From contig NC_081337.1 of NCBI RefSeq assembly GCF_022539665.2, positions 2,146,679 through 2,210,678 on the forward strand: a DNA stretch of 64,000 nucleotides. The letters run 5' to 3'. The stretch comes from Daphnia carinata (taxonomy: Eukaryota > Arthropoda > Branchiopoda > Diplostraca > Daphniidae). The position numbers and the translations under genes were made by a program. Shown here one piece after another: positions 38,088 to 48,900 of this stretch. The notes under the pieces were generated by a model. That model searched no databases. It was given only the letters and a program-made list of their open reading frames with translations, and was not told where the DNA came from. Positions within the stretch are counted from its first letter, which is position 1, and the number at the start of each line of letters is the position of its first letter.

Positions 38088-39173
38088 TTAAGCTGGAGGT
38101 GGTGGCATTGGCACAAATCCAGTAGATGGTGGCGGCGGTGGAGGCGCCCACGACGGAGGCGGTGGGATTGGAGGTGGAAGGGGAACAAAAGCCGAAGACG
38201 GAGGAGGCGGTGGTGGAGGTGCCCAGGAAGGTGGAGGTGGGGGTGGTGGTGGCATAGCCATCGACAGTCCCTGCAATGGAGGTGGCGGCGGTGGGGGCAT
38301 CCCGGTGGCAATTCCCATGGAAGGCATTTGAGGAGGCATTGGAGGAGCATCAGCAAAAAGTTGATGTGGGCGATCCGTTTGCGCAAGAGGATTCTGTGCA
38401 GCTAATAGTCTTTCAGCAGCAGATCCATGGCGCTCACCTTTAGAATCTTTCTTAAAGGCATATGAAATTGTAATAGGTCTATTGCACAAATACTGCCCAT
38501 TCATGGCTTCGATGGCTGCATCAGATGCATCGAAACTGGCAAAGTTGATGAAGGCAAAGCCCTTTGAATTCCCAGTAGTGGGATCACGCATAATCTAAAT
38601 TTACAATGCATGAGAGACAAAGCGTTGATTTTCATAGCTTGATTGATTTACCTTTGGGGTTTGGAGGATGACACCAAACGCAGAAAAGGTGTCATACTGT
38701 TGAAAAAAAAACACAAGATTAAATTAAGAATGACTCAGAATAAAATAAAAAAATATTACCAAAAGCTTCTCATCAACTTCAGGGTCTAAATTTCCAATGA
38801 AAATATTTGCTCCTACATCCAAATTCTTCTGGTGTGCTGATGCTTTGTTTACTCGTATAGGCTTGCCATAGAGCTTAATCATATTCATGATTTTACATGC
38901 ATAGTCTGCATCATCTTCACTTAGGAATTCTATAAATCCATATCCTTGGTGTAGCAATGTAATGCGATCCTTGGGCATATGAACATTAACCACGGGACCT
39001 CCCTGTACAAATAGTTCCCATAGGAGCGGCTCCGTCACTTTTTCATCCAAGCCACCGACATAAATCGTGGCATCTACAATTTTCAAATTTTACTCTCGAA
39101 ACTATAGTAGAATGTGATCATAGCAGAAATAGTGGTTACCTTGGTTTCTTTCAGAAACTGGTCCTGCTGCCAT
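38088..39173 (-). CDS. SF3B4: Splicing factor 3B subunit 4 (SF3B4/SAP49)
   Basis: Four exons (transcript order) 39173-39140, 39073-38760, 38696-38652 and 38594-38088 give 900 nt, 299 aa. The protein is a U2 snRNP SF3b subunit that contacts pre-mRNA near the branch point. It has two RRMs: RRM1 with RNP2 IYVGGL and RNP1 GYGFIEF (about residues 13-90), and RRM2 with RNP2 IFIGNL and RNP1 KGFAFINF (about 100-180). A Pro/Met/Gly-rich tail with poly-Pro runs follows. The tail is shorter than in the ~424-aa human protein, so the whole is compact but not truncated within the RRMs. The 34-nt first coding exon is supported by the MAAGP start and by GT-AG borders with matching phase. Confidence 0.95.
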
Positions 39174-39221
39174 AGCGTAAAAAGTGTTCGTGATTCTGTA
39201 GCATCTAATTTCTCAACTTTA

Positions 39222-39741
39222 TGTTCTTCTGGATATCTACGCTTTGATCGGGTATTTCTTATTCATGGAGCGCGGAATGGTATGCCGTGGAACTTAGCGC
39301 GGAACTGGGCGGAGCCAAATGCAATTTTCCTCCACGGTTCACCCCAGAGAAGCAAGACCAGAGGCCTTTTCCAGGTTCCGTGCATTCTCTGGAAATACCC
39401 AGATTGCGCGGAAATTTCGTAGGAAAATCGTATTACCGATTCCTAGCAGAAGAGAAAACTTTCGTTTTTCATTGGTTCCTGATGGGTTTTTTTGTTTGTT
39501 TGTTTTTAATTGTTCAAAGTTTGACAGTTAATGTGAAATGTTACTACCTAACCGTCCAGTTTCCAATCTGGAAGAATTTAAGCGTTATTTCTAACGCTTA
39601 AATTCAACGACAGTATTTTTAAAAAACAATTTGTGAATTTACACTGTTAAAATAATCAATTAGTTTAGGATACTTATTAGTGAGGTGAACAACTGCTACG
39701 TAGACAAGCCCTTGCGGTCACGATTGGCAGTACGGTATACC
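39222..39741 (+). repeat. Duplicated segment, copy 1 (upstream of SF3B4)
   Basis: Starts TGTTCTTCTGGATATCTACGC, about 49 bp upstream of the SF3B4 start. It aligns in direct orientation to 43856-44222. Shared blocks include GGAGCGCGGAATGGTATG, TGGAACTTAGCGCGGAA and GTCACGATTG. This copy has about 170 bp of extra sequence (roughly 39320-39500) missing from the other. Confidence 0.8.
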
Positions 39742-39774
39742 AATCCAGACTTGCCGCGATCGCGATCAAAAATT

Positions 39775-39854
39775 GATCGCCGATCCGATCTCCGATCAAA
39801 AAATTGATCGCCGATCCGATCTTTTGAAAAAGATCGGAGATCGGATCGGCGATC
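39775..39854. repeat. GATC-rich palindromic cluster
   Basis: A 23-bp arm at 39775-39797 is the exact reverse complement of 39832-39854. Further GATCGCCGATCCGATC copies lie between and just after the arms, extending to about 39890. More than a dozen GATC tetramers fall within about 130 bp. Confidence 0.85.
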
Positions 39855-40231
39855 CCAAAAAATTGATCGCGATCCGATCGTTTTTAGCGATCAAACTTTT
39901 CGCCATCTAGCTGTAGATTTTCAGCCGCAGGGTTCTATTTCACTGCTATTTATGCGAATGCCAATTGAAGGAAACTGTTTTCTGGTAATTCTGGTATTTT
40001 GCTTTCCCAAGAAATGCATATTGACCACCAGCTTCAAAAACATTCCAGCATCCAGCATCCAGGTAAATGAATCTGCAGTTAAATTGAAGCCACATACACT
40101 GCTTTGTCGTGTTAAGTAAAATAAGAAAGGAATCTTCTCCCAGTATGATGAAATTAGTTATTCTTTGGAAGAAAATGCAGCTAAGGAAAATCATCAACTT
40201 GTATTGCCTCAGAAAGTTATATCATTGTATT

Positions 40232-40512
40232 GTAAGGAACGACCCGTCGGCACCGTTTTTCCCCACACCGACCTTGGTTCCCACGGAGGGCCTTAACCTC
40301 CGAGAACCGGCCATCCCCTTTTCACACCTTCGTGTTAAATTTACACGGCAAAATTCCCTACCTTTTCCTAAGTGTTAACCAATTAGGACCTTCCACTTTC
40401 CTATAAAATGTTCCCCTGAAAAACCTATACAGTCAGTCAATTTTGTGAGTCGGAGCGAACCGGTACTCTGTATTAAGTGTGTGTGTTCAATAAAAACTTT
40501 GTTATACTTACA
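40232..40512 (+). repeat. LTR-like promoter/polyadenylation unit, possibly a solo LTR
   Basis: Starts TGTAAGGAACGACCCG and contains TATAAAA at about 40402 and AATAAA at about 40489, the arrangement of an LTR U3-R region. No partner LTR and no convincing target duplication were found, so the 3' boundary is uncertain. Confidence 0.3.
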
Positions 40513-42679
40513 CTTGTGTTGTGTCATGCCACCGCCAGTCGCCGCTTCTACCATGAGCCCACTGTAAGTACTCCTATCTATCTTTATTTTGTTTAGCTTG
40601 TTCCCCACTATTTGTGGCCAAGCTTTACAGTATTAATGGAAGTCCTGTTTTTCTACAGAAGCCAAAACATTAGGAGACGTACAACAGTTATTAATTCTTC
40701 GTAGCCGATTGGGAAATGGCTCAAATAAAACGTTGTTGAGAAATGAAACTCGAGATTCACTAGCGAGTCCCAGTTTTATTTATACGTTCTCTTCTCTTGA
40801 CGTATTGCAAATCAGCTTGCAAAAAAATAAAATGCAGCTCGCATTTTATTATTAACAAACTACTCCGATCTGGATCTTAACGACGTGTTCCCTGGCAAAC
40901 ATTAGACAAATCCTACTAACTGTTTCCTTCCTAACGATGGCTACCGGCCATTATTATTTCTCCACGTGTGGATTGATCGAAAAACATTACGTATTGCCTT
41001 TCAGCTGACAAAAAAATGTTCCGTCAATGGAAACAATCAAATTGGTAGAAAGATGTTAACGGTGAGTAAGGCACACGAACCCCATCATCATTATTAGTAT
41101 TCTACTTTTGCTCTGGCGAGATTAGTGTTTGCTTCTAGTTTACATTTGCTATTACAGCTGACGAAATGATGAATAGACGCGGCAAGATCAAACTGCAGTT
41201 GAACAAAACACATCTAGGGTTCATTGGTTTCGCTACGTTTAATTGGCTTATTCGATTACCGGTGCTGTCAAGCCAGGTACGAGTCTTTAGCTACTCCTTT
41301 TGCGATTTAGATTTCAGAAACGTAAATTTAGACTGCCTTACTGCCAAAAATTCCAATAACAAGTGTACGGTTTTTACATCCCTTAGCAAAACACCGTTGA
41401 CAATCAAATGTTGAGTGGGATGGTTTTGTTTAGATTTTTTAAAATTGAGAGAAGTTGGCAAAAATAATTTATGTAAATTAAAATATTGTTGCTAACGTGA
41501 AAGTCAATACGAACATTTGATACAGATCCCAATGGACTGAGCTTGACTGCAAAGTTGCATGATGTTCAACACCAGTAGCATGACTCAGATGCCAGGGTCC
41601 ATGTGATGCCAATTCTGCAATTCCTAGTACAGCTCTTACGTGGAAAGTAGTCGATTTTCTGATAAATGGAATAAATTGTTTAAACTAAAAAGCCCAATCT
41701 TTTATTTCTAAAGTTTTTGTTTTTCGATTACGCCATTCCAAGATCATTTTAATTTTTAGAAAATATTTAGATCGCAGAAAATTCGGTTACTTTCATCGTA
41801 CGTCAAGAGCTGGCGGGAGTTCGCTTTTAAAAATGAGAGCCTTCAAAATTTAATTTTTTTTTATTTATGTAAAATTTATCTTTAAGTTAAATATTAATAG
41901 AAGTTTATGTTTACTTTTTTGGAGTAAAAATGATTTGTGTAAATTAAGCGTACGCATGTTTATTTTTCGACTTAACTTCTCGTGATCTACTTTTTAATTT
42001 ATCACTGAAATATAATTTAACCGTGTATGCTGTATATATTCATATAATATTATTAATTTCTAATTAGTATTGTTGTGCTGCCGTTGGCAATTTTTAAACG
42101 CTCTAGTTCTACATGTTCATGAAAAGTTGGCATATTTCGCGATTTGCCACGCCTTACCTCTAGTTGGCCAAAGCCGAAATCACGTGACCATTAGACTTTG
42201 TTACCAAAATTATCCCTTAGGTACCACCGAAGGGCATTAGCGTCTGCTTTTAGCTTTTTGAAAGTGTTAATATGTGTCGCTGATGGCAGCACGTTGGAAG
42301 ACGCTGGATAACGGTACGGTACGACGCTTATGCTGATATAGGTTGGTATGACAGGGAAAAACACTGTGTAAACAGTGGACGAGACATGAGTATTGCCGTT
42401 TCGTTCCTCGCTTGAAAAGGGCTGAAGGGCAAAGAGCAGACGCGCTACGGCCTATTAGAATTACCCCAGGAAAACAAGACAACCAAACAAACCGCAGAAA
42501 AACCCCAATAATATAACGCAAGACTGCGCCCTAATCATACACCATAATTCTTTTCTTTACGTGAGCTTGTTTTGTTATTTTTTTTACATATTTCATTTAC
42601 TTCAGGGATTTCAAATCATTGTCAATTCAAACGCAATTCAGAAGCTCACGGAATACGGGACGATTTCAAAGAATCAAGA
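40513..42679. other. Intergenic region upstream of DTD1 3' end, no supported gene
   Basis: About 2.1 kb of AT-rich DNA. The ORFs at 41166-41414 and 42267-42521 show no domain or homology that I recognise. Confidence 0.5.
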
Positions 42680-43792
42680 TCAGTCCGCTTTCACTTGAGA
42701 TGGCAGAGTATTGCTAGAGGATTTGTGATTTGAATCAATTTCCAAGGTTACCGGACCGTCATTTTCCAACATTACACACATATGTGCTCCAAAAACACCA
42801 TCTACATTATGAACACAAAGCAATTTAAACATTTCTACAATAAAAGTTACAATGTTTTTGGCATGCCAATCTACCTTTAATCAATGAAGGATTATAACTG
42901 GTCTGTAAAATTGACAATAGCCGGCCATAGAGAACTTTTGACTCTTTTGAGCTCATAGCTTGGCGAAAATCTGGCTTGTTCCCCTTTAGCTTGTGATACA
43001 ATGTAAACTGACTAACACATAAAATCTCAAGATTGAGATCAGCTGTGCTTTTAGCCCATCTCTTTTGATTTTCATCCTCAAAGAGACGTATATTTAAAAT
43101 TTTTCTTGCTCTGCAAAATATAGAATAGAAAAACATTAGCTGAGAAGTACATGTATAGATGCTTGCCTATTATAATCAAAGTTAATTTCAGTATTATTTG
43201 AATCCTCCAAAACCTAATAACAAAATATATTAGAAAATAAATATAGTTATAATTACATGTATTCTGCATCCTCCTCTGTGTCAGTAACAGCGAGCCCAAC
43301 AAATACAAGCACACCTTTCTGTATGGAGCTGGCTTCAATTCCATCTACTATTTCACATATAAAAGGAATGAAAACCTTTATGGATAAAGAGAGGACTATT
43401 TTACAACTTGCTACCACATTTGGCCTTAATAAAATTTTTTGCTCAAAAACTTAAGTCACACAACTCTCTGTGTTTGCCAACAAAGAGAAATCTATTTCCC
43501 AATTCCGAAGTTACTATGCTATATCCGTATTCGGCTTTCGTCCAGCTTGCTTTACCGTTGAAATTATTTTTGACGACTTTACCGGTTATCAATATCGTAG
43601 CAGACGGCGAATAACACCTTGCTTTCCTTATTTAAACACGGTGACACAAGGATTCAAAATGTAGTACCTTACCGGCACATGGTTTTTCTGAGTATAATGC
43701 TGCAAAATATAAAATAGCAAGAAAAACAAAAGGAAAAATGAAATTTTACCAACTACTTTAGCATTCAGTACTCGTTGCAATATAGCTTTCAT
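42680..43792 (-). CDS. DTD1: D-aminoacyl-tRNA deacylase 1
   Basis: Four exons (transcript order) 43792-43750, 43347-43257, 43110-42875 and 42801-42680 total 492 nt, 163 aa, near the family's ~150-210. DTD hydrolyses D-aminoacyl-tRNA and mischarged Gly-tRNA(Ala), keeping D-amino acids out of proteins in the cytosol. The start MKAILQRV is the conserved N-terminus. CVSQFTL carries the SQxxL motif, and NDGPVTL carries the cross-subunit GPVT motif; both line the active site. KGNKPDF and the LIK|DGVFGAHM junction also fit. The intron between exons 2 and 3 contains an open stretch (about 43150-43225) that I leave out because it breaks the family alignment. Confidence 0.92.
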
Positions 43793-43855
43793 CGGACGTA
43801 GTTTCAGCAAGTATGGGCACGAAGTATGATCAGCTGCTTGTCACTGTTGATTTTC

Positions 43856-44222
43856 TGTTCTTCTGGATATCTACGCTGTGATCGGATATTTGTTATTCTT
43901 GGAGCGCGGAATGGTATGTCGTGGAACTTAGCGCGGAAATGTACGGAGCCAAATGCATTTTGGTTTAAGAATGCTTAATGCAATGCATTAAAAGAGCATT
44001 AATTATTCAAACTTTGACTGTTAATGTTAAATGTTATTACCCAAGTTTCCAATCTAGAAGAATTTAACTCGTTAGAAATTGTAAGTTCAACTACATTATT
44101 TGTTTAAAACAACTTGTGAATTAACACAGTTAAAATAACCAATTATTTTAGGATACTTGTCAACGAGTTGAACAACTGCTCCGTGGACAAGCCGTTGCAG
44201 TCACGATTGACAACATGGTATA
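43856..44222 (+). repeat. Duplicated segment, copy 2 (upstream of DTD1)
   Basis: Direct-orientation partner of 39222-39741. It begins about 64 bp upstream of the DTD1 start codon and ends at the edge of the BTB-like fragment. Confidence 0.8.
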
Positions 44223-44227
44223 ACAAG

Positions 44228-44527
44228 TCATTTGCATAGGATTATTTCAGGTGGACGAACAAATGAGAAGACGGAACTTCGAGCTGATAGGACAGCGACG
44301 TGGGTTCCTATTGTCTCAGATCCGAGATCATACTGAACATCACAGTAGCTCTGATTGGTGGAAGCTTTGCTGAAATGCCTCAATGCTGTTCTTCCGCCTC
44401 GGCTGGTCGTCTGGAAGTCCATCCTCAAACGGAATGTCAATCCGCATCCCGCCCATTGCCTACCAGTCATAACCTGATAAGGTAACGAGCGTTGGCCCAC
44501 TAAAGTGTTGAACTGGAAATCGTTCAT
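44228..44527 (-). pseudogene. Truncated BTB/POZ-type gene fragment
   Basis: A minus-strand frame encodes NQSYCDVQYDLGSETIGTHV followed by AVLSARSSVFSF. This matches the start of a BTB domain of the SPOP/TDPOZ type: DVQF, then a histidine and an A-x-L-x-A-R-S-x-V-F motif. The domain stops after its first ~30 residues, at the border with the duplicated segment. No continuation of the fold is seen downstream, so this is a broken copy or a gene cut by rearrangement. Confidence 0.5.
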
Positions 44528-44636
44528 TCTCCAAACACTAGGTGCTAATTCAGGTAAAATTTGATTCTACCCACCTAAAAAAACAATTCAAGTGGATTTA
44601 AATAAATTTTTTTAAATTAGTAAATGTCTTAGCTCT

Positions 44637-44880
44637 TTAACTGAAACCAGACGGATTGCGCAAATCTCTTCTTTTCTCTTCTCGTAGGGTAGCTGTGGCA
44701 TCGGTGTCCAATTCATCTTCTCCGATGCTGAATAATTTAGCCGTTTCTTGACTCGATTTCTGAACAAATTCTCGTGACACTTCCACAATAACGTTGTACT
44801 TCTTCGCCATCCAGGTGGCCGTGATGCTGAACGAGCTCGGCCGCCGGCCGCGTAATTTAATTTGTTTTTTATTCCTTGCG
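44637..44880 (-). pseudogene. Possible further exon of the BTB-type gene remnant
   Basis: A minus-strand frame with FSITATWMAKKYNVIVEVS and a charged tail ends at a stop at 44637. It lies upstream, in the minus direction, of the BTB fragment and has plausible coding composition. I do not recognise a domain. Confidence 0.25.
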
Positions 44881-45525
44881 TTGGTAACTATCAACAAAAT
44901 TTGAAAGATAGTGATTTTGACAAATATGTTGACATTATCATATAGAAAAAATTTTACTGCTGCTTTTGGTATCCTATTTAAGTCAATAATGGTGTTGACC
45001 GTAAAGGCGAGCAAATATTCGTAATTTGGTGTTCATAATGGCTTCAAAATTCCCTGCATGGCAAATGTTATTCTTTATGGTAGCCTATTCTTGAAACATT
45101 ACAGAATAAAGTTTAAATAATACACTAACACTGAATGGAATGTAGTAGGTTTCTCCATTTGCTTGTCATGAAAACCTTTTCAAAACTACTTTGATCAAGT
45201 ATTTGACATGGGCATAGCCAAATTTTTTCACCATCCCAGTTTGAAATGGATGGAATTTTGTACAGAAGCACATGGAAATTGATGAACCCCATTGACAGGT
45301 TCGAATCTTTCTCTACCTGTAAGTAAACAATTCATGTGTAGAAGATAATTGAAGTGTTTTACATTATTGATAACATTTCTTATTACTAAATTGGCACCTT
45401 CATTGTTAATTAGAGGAATTTTCAGGTCTAGATAAATATCTTCAGCTGAATAGTACTTCTTGCTACTTAATTCATTGAAACAGAATTTTGCATTGCCTTG
45501 ACACCCAGGTATATTCCTACCAAAG

Positions 45526-45707
45526 TTAAAAGAACTGTAATAATGAATGAAATTTCAAATGATATAATTCAAAACCTTTCAGTATTTTGTTGTTGATATT
45601 TGAGATGGGAACTACTTCAGACACTTCTTCTCTATGGAAATGAATTCCAGCAGGAACGTCTAATTCTACCATGAGACTATCTATACCCATAATGCAAGCT
45701 ATAGAAG
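45526..45707 (-). pseudogene. Possible exon fragment adjoining the Gypsy insertion
   Basis: Minus-strand residues IMGIDSLMVELDVPAGIHFH, then REEVSEVVPISNI, look protein-coding. They are cut directly by the 5' LTR of the Mag-like element. The family is unknown, and the possible link to the BTB remnant is only by position. Confidence 0.25.
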
Positions 45708-45892
45708 TGTAGTGTTCTGGGCTGTCGACAGGTGGCAAGTTGAGATGGAGAAGAGAGACCGGTGTGTATCGGGCGGGTAGTGAGGGACGAGGCTAGAGAC
45801 AGTGTGGTTGTCTCAGTTAGCTGTGCAATACACAGAAGTTTATCCAGCAACATCGTGGTACGTTTAATTACAAAACCTTTCGGACTATTACA
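45708..45892 (+). repeat. 5' LTR of the Mag-like element
   Basis: A 185-bp terminal repeat, identical to 50503-50687. Confidence 0.95.
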
Positions 45893-45938
45893 CTGGCGAC
45901 GAAGACGAGTCTAAGTAACCTTTCACGTGAGCAATAAA

Positions 45939-48900
45939 ATGCAAGCGGCTGCATTGCCCTCTTACGAGGCATTCTCCATCAGCCTGGACAAAACCACGCT
46001 AAGCGCACGCTGGGTTGAATGGATTGAAGGTTTCACTGACCTACTGAATATCCTGGGCTACACTGACGATGGGAAAAAAGTATCAGCTCTCAACTACTAC
46101 GGTGGAGGTGAGCTAAAGAAACTGGTCAAAACTCTCAAGGTAAATCCTCAACCTGCGGTAGCCGCTGACCCTGCTCAGAACCAAGCCGCAGTCGCTGCAG
46201 AGTCGCTGTTTGATGCAACGGTTCGGACGATCTCGGCTCATTTTTGCCCAAATGACCACCAGATCTACAACACGTATGTGTTTCGTCAAGCGAAACAGGC
46301 AACCGACGAGTCATTAGATGGATTCCACATGCGGTTGACTATGCTCGCGTTGGGCTGTGGCTTCACAGATGTTGATCGGGAAATCCTGATTCAGATCATT
46401 ACGGGCTGCTCAGACCGTAAGATACGAGAAATTGGTCTTTCTAAACCAGGCCTGTCTCTGTCTGACCTCCTTCATCGTGGCCGCACGTTAGAGCTAACCA
46501 AGGTTCAAGCCACCAATATAGAGGACCGCTCAACGGAGGCAGTTATAGACGGGCCCAATGAGTTGAAAGTCTACAAGGTTGGTCAACGTGGCACTGGGAC
46601 ATCGAAGCGTGGTGAGCAGTTCGGGCGGAAAAACGCAGGTCCACGGAATGTTTGTCAGTATTGTGCAAAAGATGACCATGAAAAACTATCTGATTGTCCG
46701 GCGAGAGGCAAAGAGTGCTCGTACTGCGGAAAGCCCAATCATTTTGCTGCGGCATGCTACACTAAACAAAAAGAGAAGAAGGGTCATTCTCGCAGAAACA
46801 AAAGTAGTGGCTCAAACGGTGGTCTGAAAAAAGACGTGCGTCAAGTAACTTTCAGTGCGACAGAAACAGACTCTGGGTCAGACAGCTCGGTCAGTCGGTT
46901 AGTCTTCAAAACAGCTGGTGGCAAGGACTTGTTTCCGTCCGTCTCCCTAATACTCTGCAGCCGCAAGATAAATTTCATCGTGGACACGGCTGCCGGACTA
47001 ACTATCGTCAATTACCGAATGTACAAACAACTTGGTTCCCCTGCCCTTACCACTGTTAACAGACGTGTGTTTGGGTATGACTCTGTGTGTCCCATCACCC
47101 TGCTTGGGAAGTTTAAGTGTGAAGTGCGTGTTGCAAAAAGCTCCCGGTCGTGCTCAGTTGTGATACATGTTGTCCGCTCAACAACGGAACCATGCATTCT
47201 GGGATATGAAGCTGCAATGAAGCTTGGTTGCTTCAAGATGGCTGCATTTGTTGAAAACTCAACAGTTTTCAAAATAGGAAGCCCGTCGCTGTCAATTGGG
47301 AAGTACAAAGACGTGCAGGTGAAGCTACACATTGACCCGTCAGTCAAACCCATAGCACAGCCCCATAGAAGAATACCGTATCACCTACATGGCGCAGTAG
47401 AGGCGGAAGTTACACGCCTGTTAGAGAATGACGTCATTGAAAAAGCGGTGGGCCCAACGCCGTGGATCTCACCCATCCATATGACTCCGAAGAGGGATGA
47501 ATGGAGGATGGTGGTTGACATGCGTTTAGCCAACAAGGCTATCCAGAGAGAACGCCATGTCATGCCGACCATAAGTGACATCATCTCAGATGTTGCAGGC
47601 TCCTGTTTCTTCTCAAATATAGATCTAGTGTCGGCGTACAACCAAGTTGAGCTAGCTCCTGAGTCCCGACACATCACAACGTTTTCAACCCACATAGGGT
47701 TGTTCAGATACAAACGGCTTTTCTTTGGCGTCTCAGCTGCAGCGGAAGTTTTCCACAACCTCATCCGAGAAACACTTAAAGACATTCCAGGCGTTGTTAA
47801 CCTCAGTGACGATGTTTTAATCCATGGTCGGACAAAAGAAGAACATGACCGTAGATATGCTGCGGTACGTCGTGTCTTCCAAGACAAAGGTCTCACGATC
47901 AATGAGAAAAAGGGCAAATTCTGCCAAACACGAGTTAAGTTTGCCGGTATCATCATCGGTGCTGATGGAGTAGAGATTGATCCGGCCAAGCGTCAAGCAG
48001 TGCTGGAAGCAGGCCGCCCACAGTCCATGTCAGAAGTAAGGAGCTTTCTAGGCCTAACTACGTACTGCTCCAGATTTTTCTCGCGGCGTGCAGATCTGTC
48101 TGCACCTCTTCGCCAACTCACCTCCAGAAAAGAGTTCGTCTGGTCTGAAGAGTGCGAAAGAGCTTTTCAAGACCTCAAGTCTGCAATCGCAAACCCAAGG
48201 AAACTGTCGTACTTCAGATCGGACCGCCCAACGGAAGTCATCGTGGATGCAAGCCCAATTGGTTTAGGTGCCATCCTTACTCAACTTGACTCTCATGGCG
48301 GCCGACATGTGATTGCCTTTGCTAGTAAAGCCCTAACCCCAACTGAGTCACGTTACTCTCAACTTGAACGAGAAGCCCTGGCCATTGTATGGGGCTGTGA
48401 GCAGTTCAAAATATACCTCTTAGGAGCACCTTTCACAGTTCTTACCGATCATAAACCGTTGGTACCATTGTTCACGAACCCATCTGCCAAGCTGTCTGCG
48501 AGACTCGAACGGTGGATGATGCGACGGCAACAGTTCGATATGCAAGTGACTATCGCTGGGAAAGACAATGCAGCCGACTACCTGTCGAGGCACCCACCCC
48601 AATCACTAACTGGAGACGCAAGAGCCACGAAAGCTGCGGAGTTGTATGTCCGAAGGATTAGTAGCTCGAGTTCCCTAACAGCGATCCCAGAACACACGTT
48701 TGCGGAGGAAACCCGTAAAGACAAAGAGCTGCAGCTGGTTGTGAACGCTCTAACTAAGAATTTGTGGCACACCTTGCCAAAACAGGTGCAAGCCTCCTAC
48801 AATCTCGTCAAGCAGGAACTCACAACGACTTCTGATGGCATACTTCTTCGAGGTCTACGGATTGTGGTGCCAAAGTCACTTCAAGAACGTGTTGTCCAAC

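Noticed and set aside
43150-43225. Possible extra DTD1 exon between exons 2 and 3
   Set aside because: It has splice-like borders and an open frame, but its phase does not fit the flanking exons. Omitting it restores the conserved family alignment.
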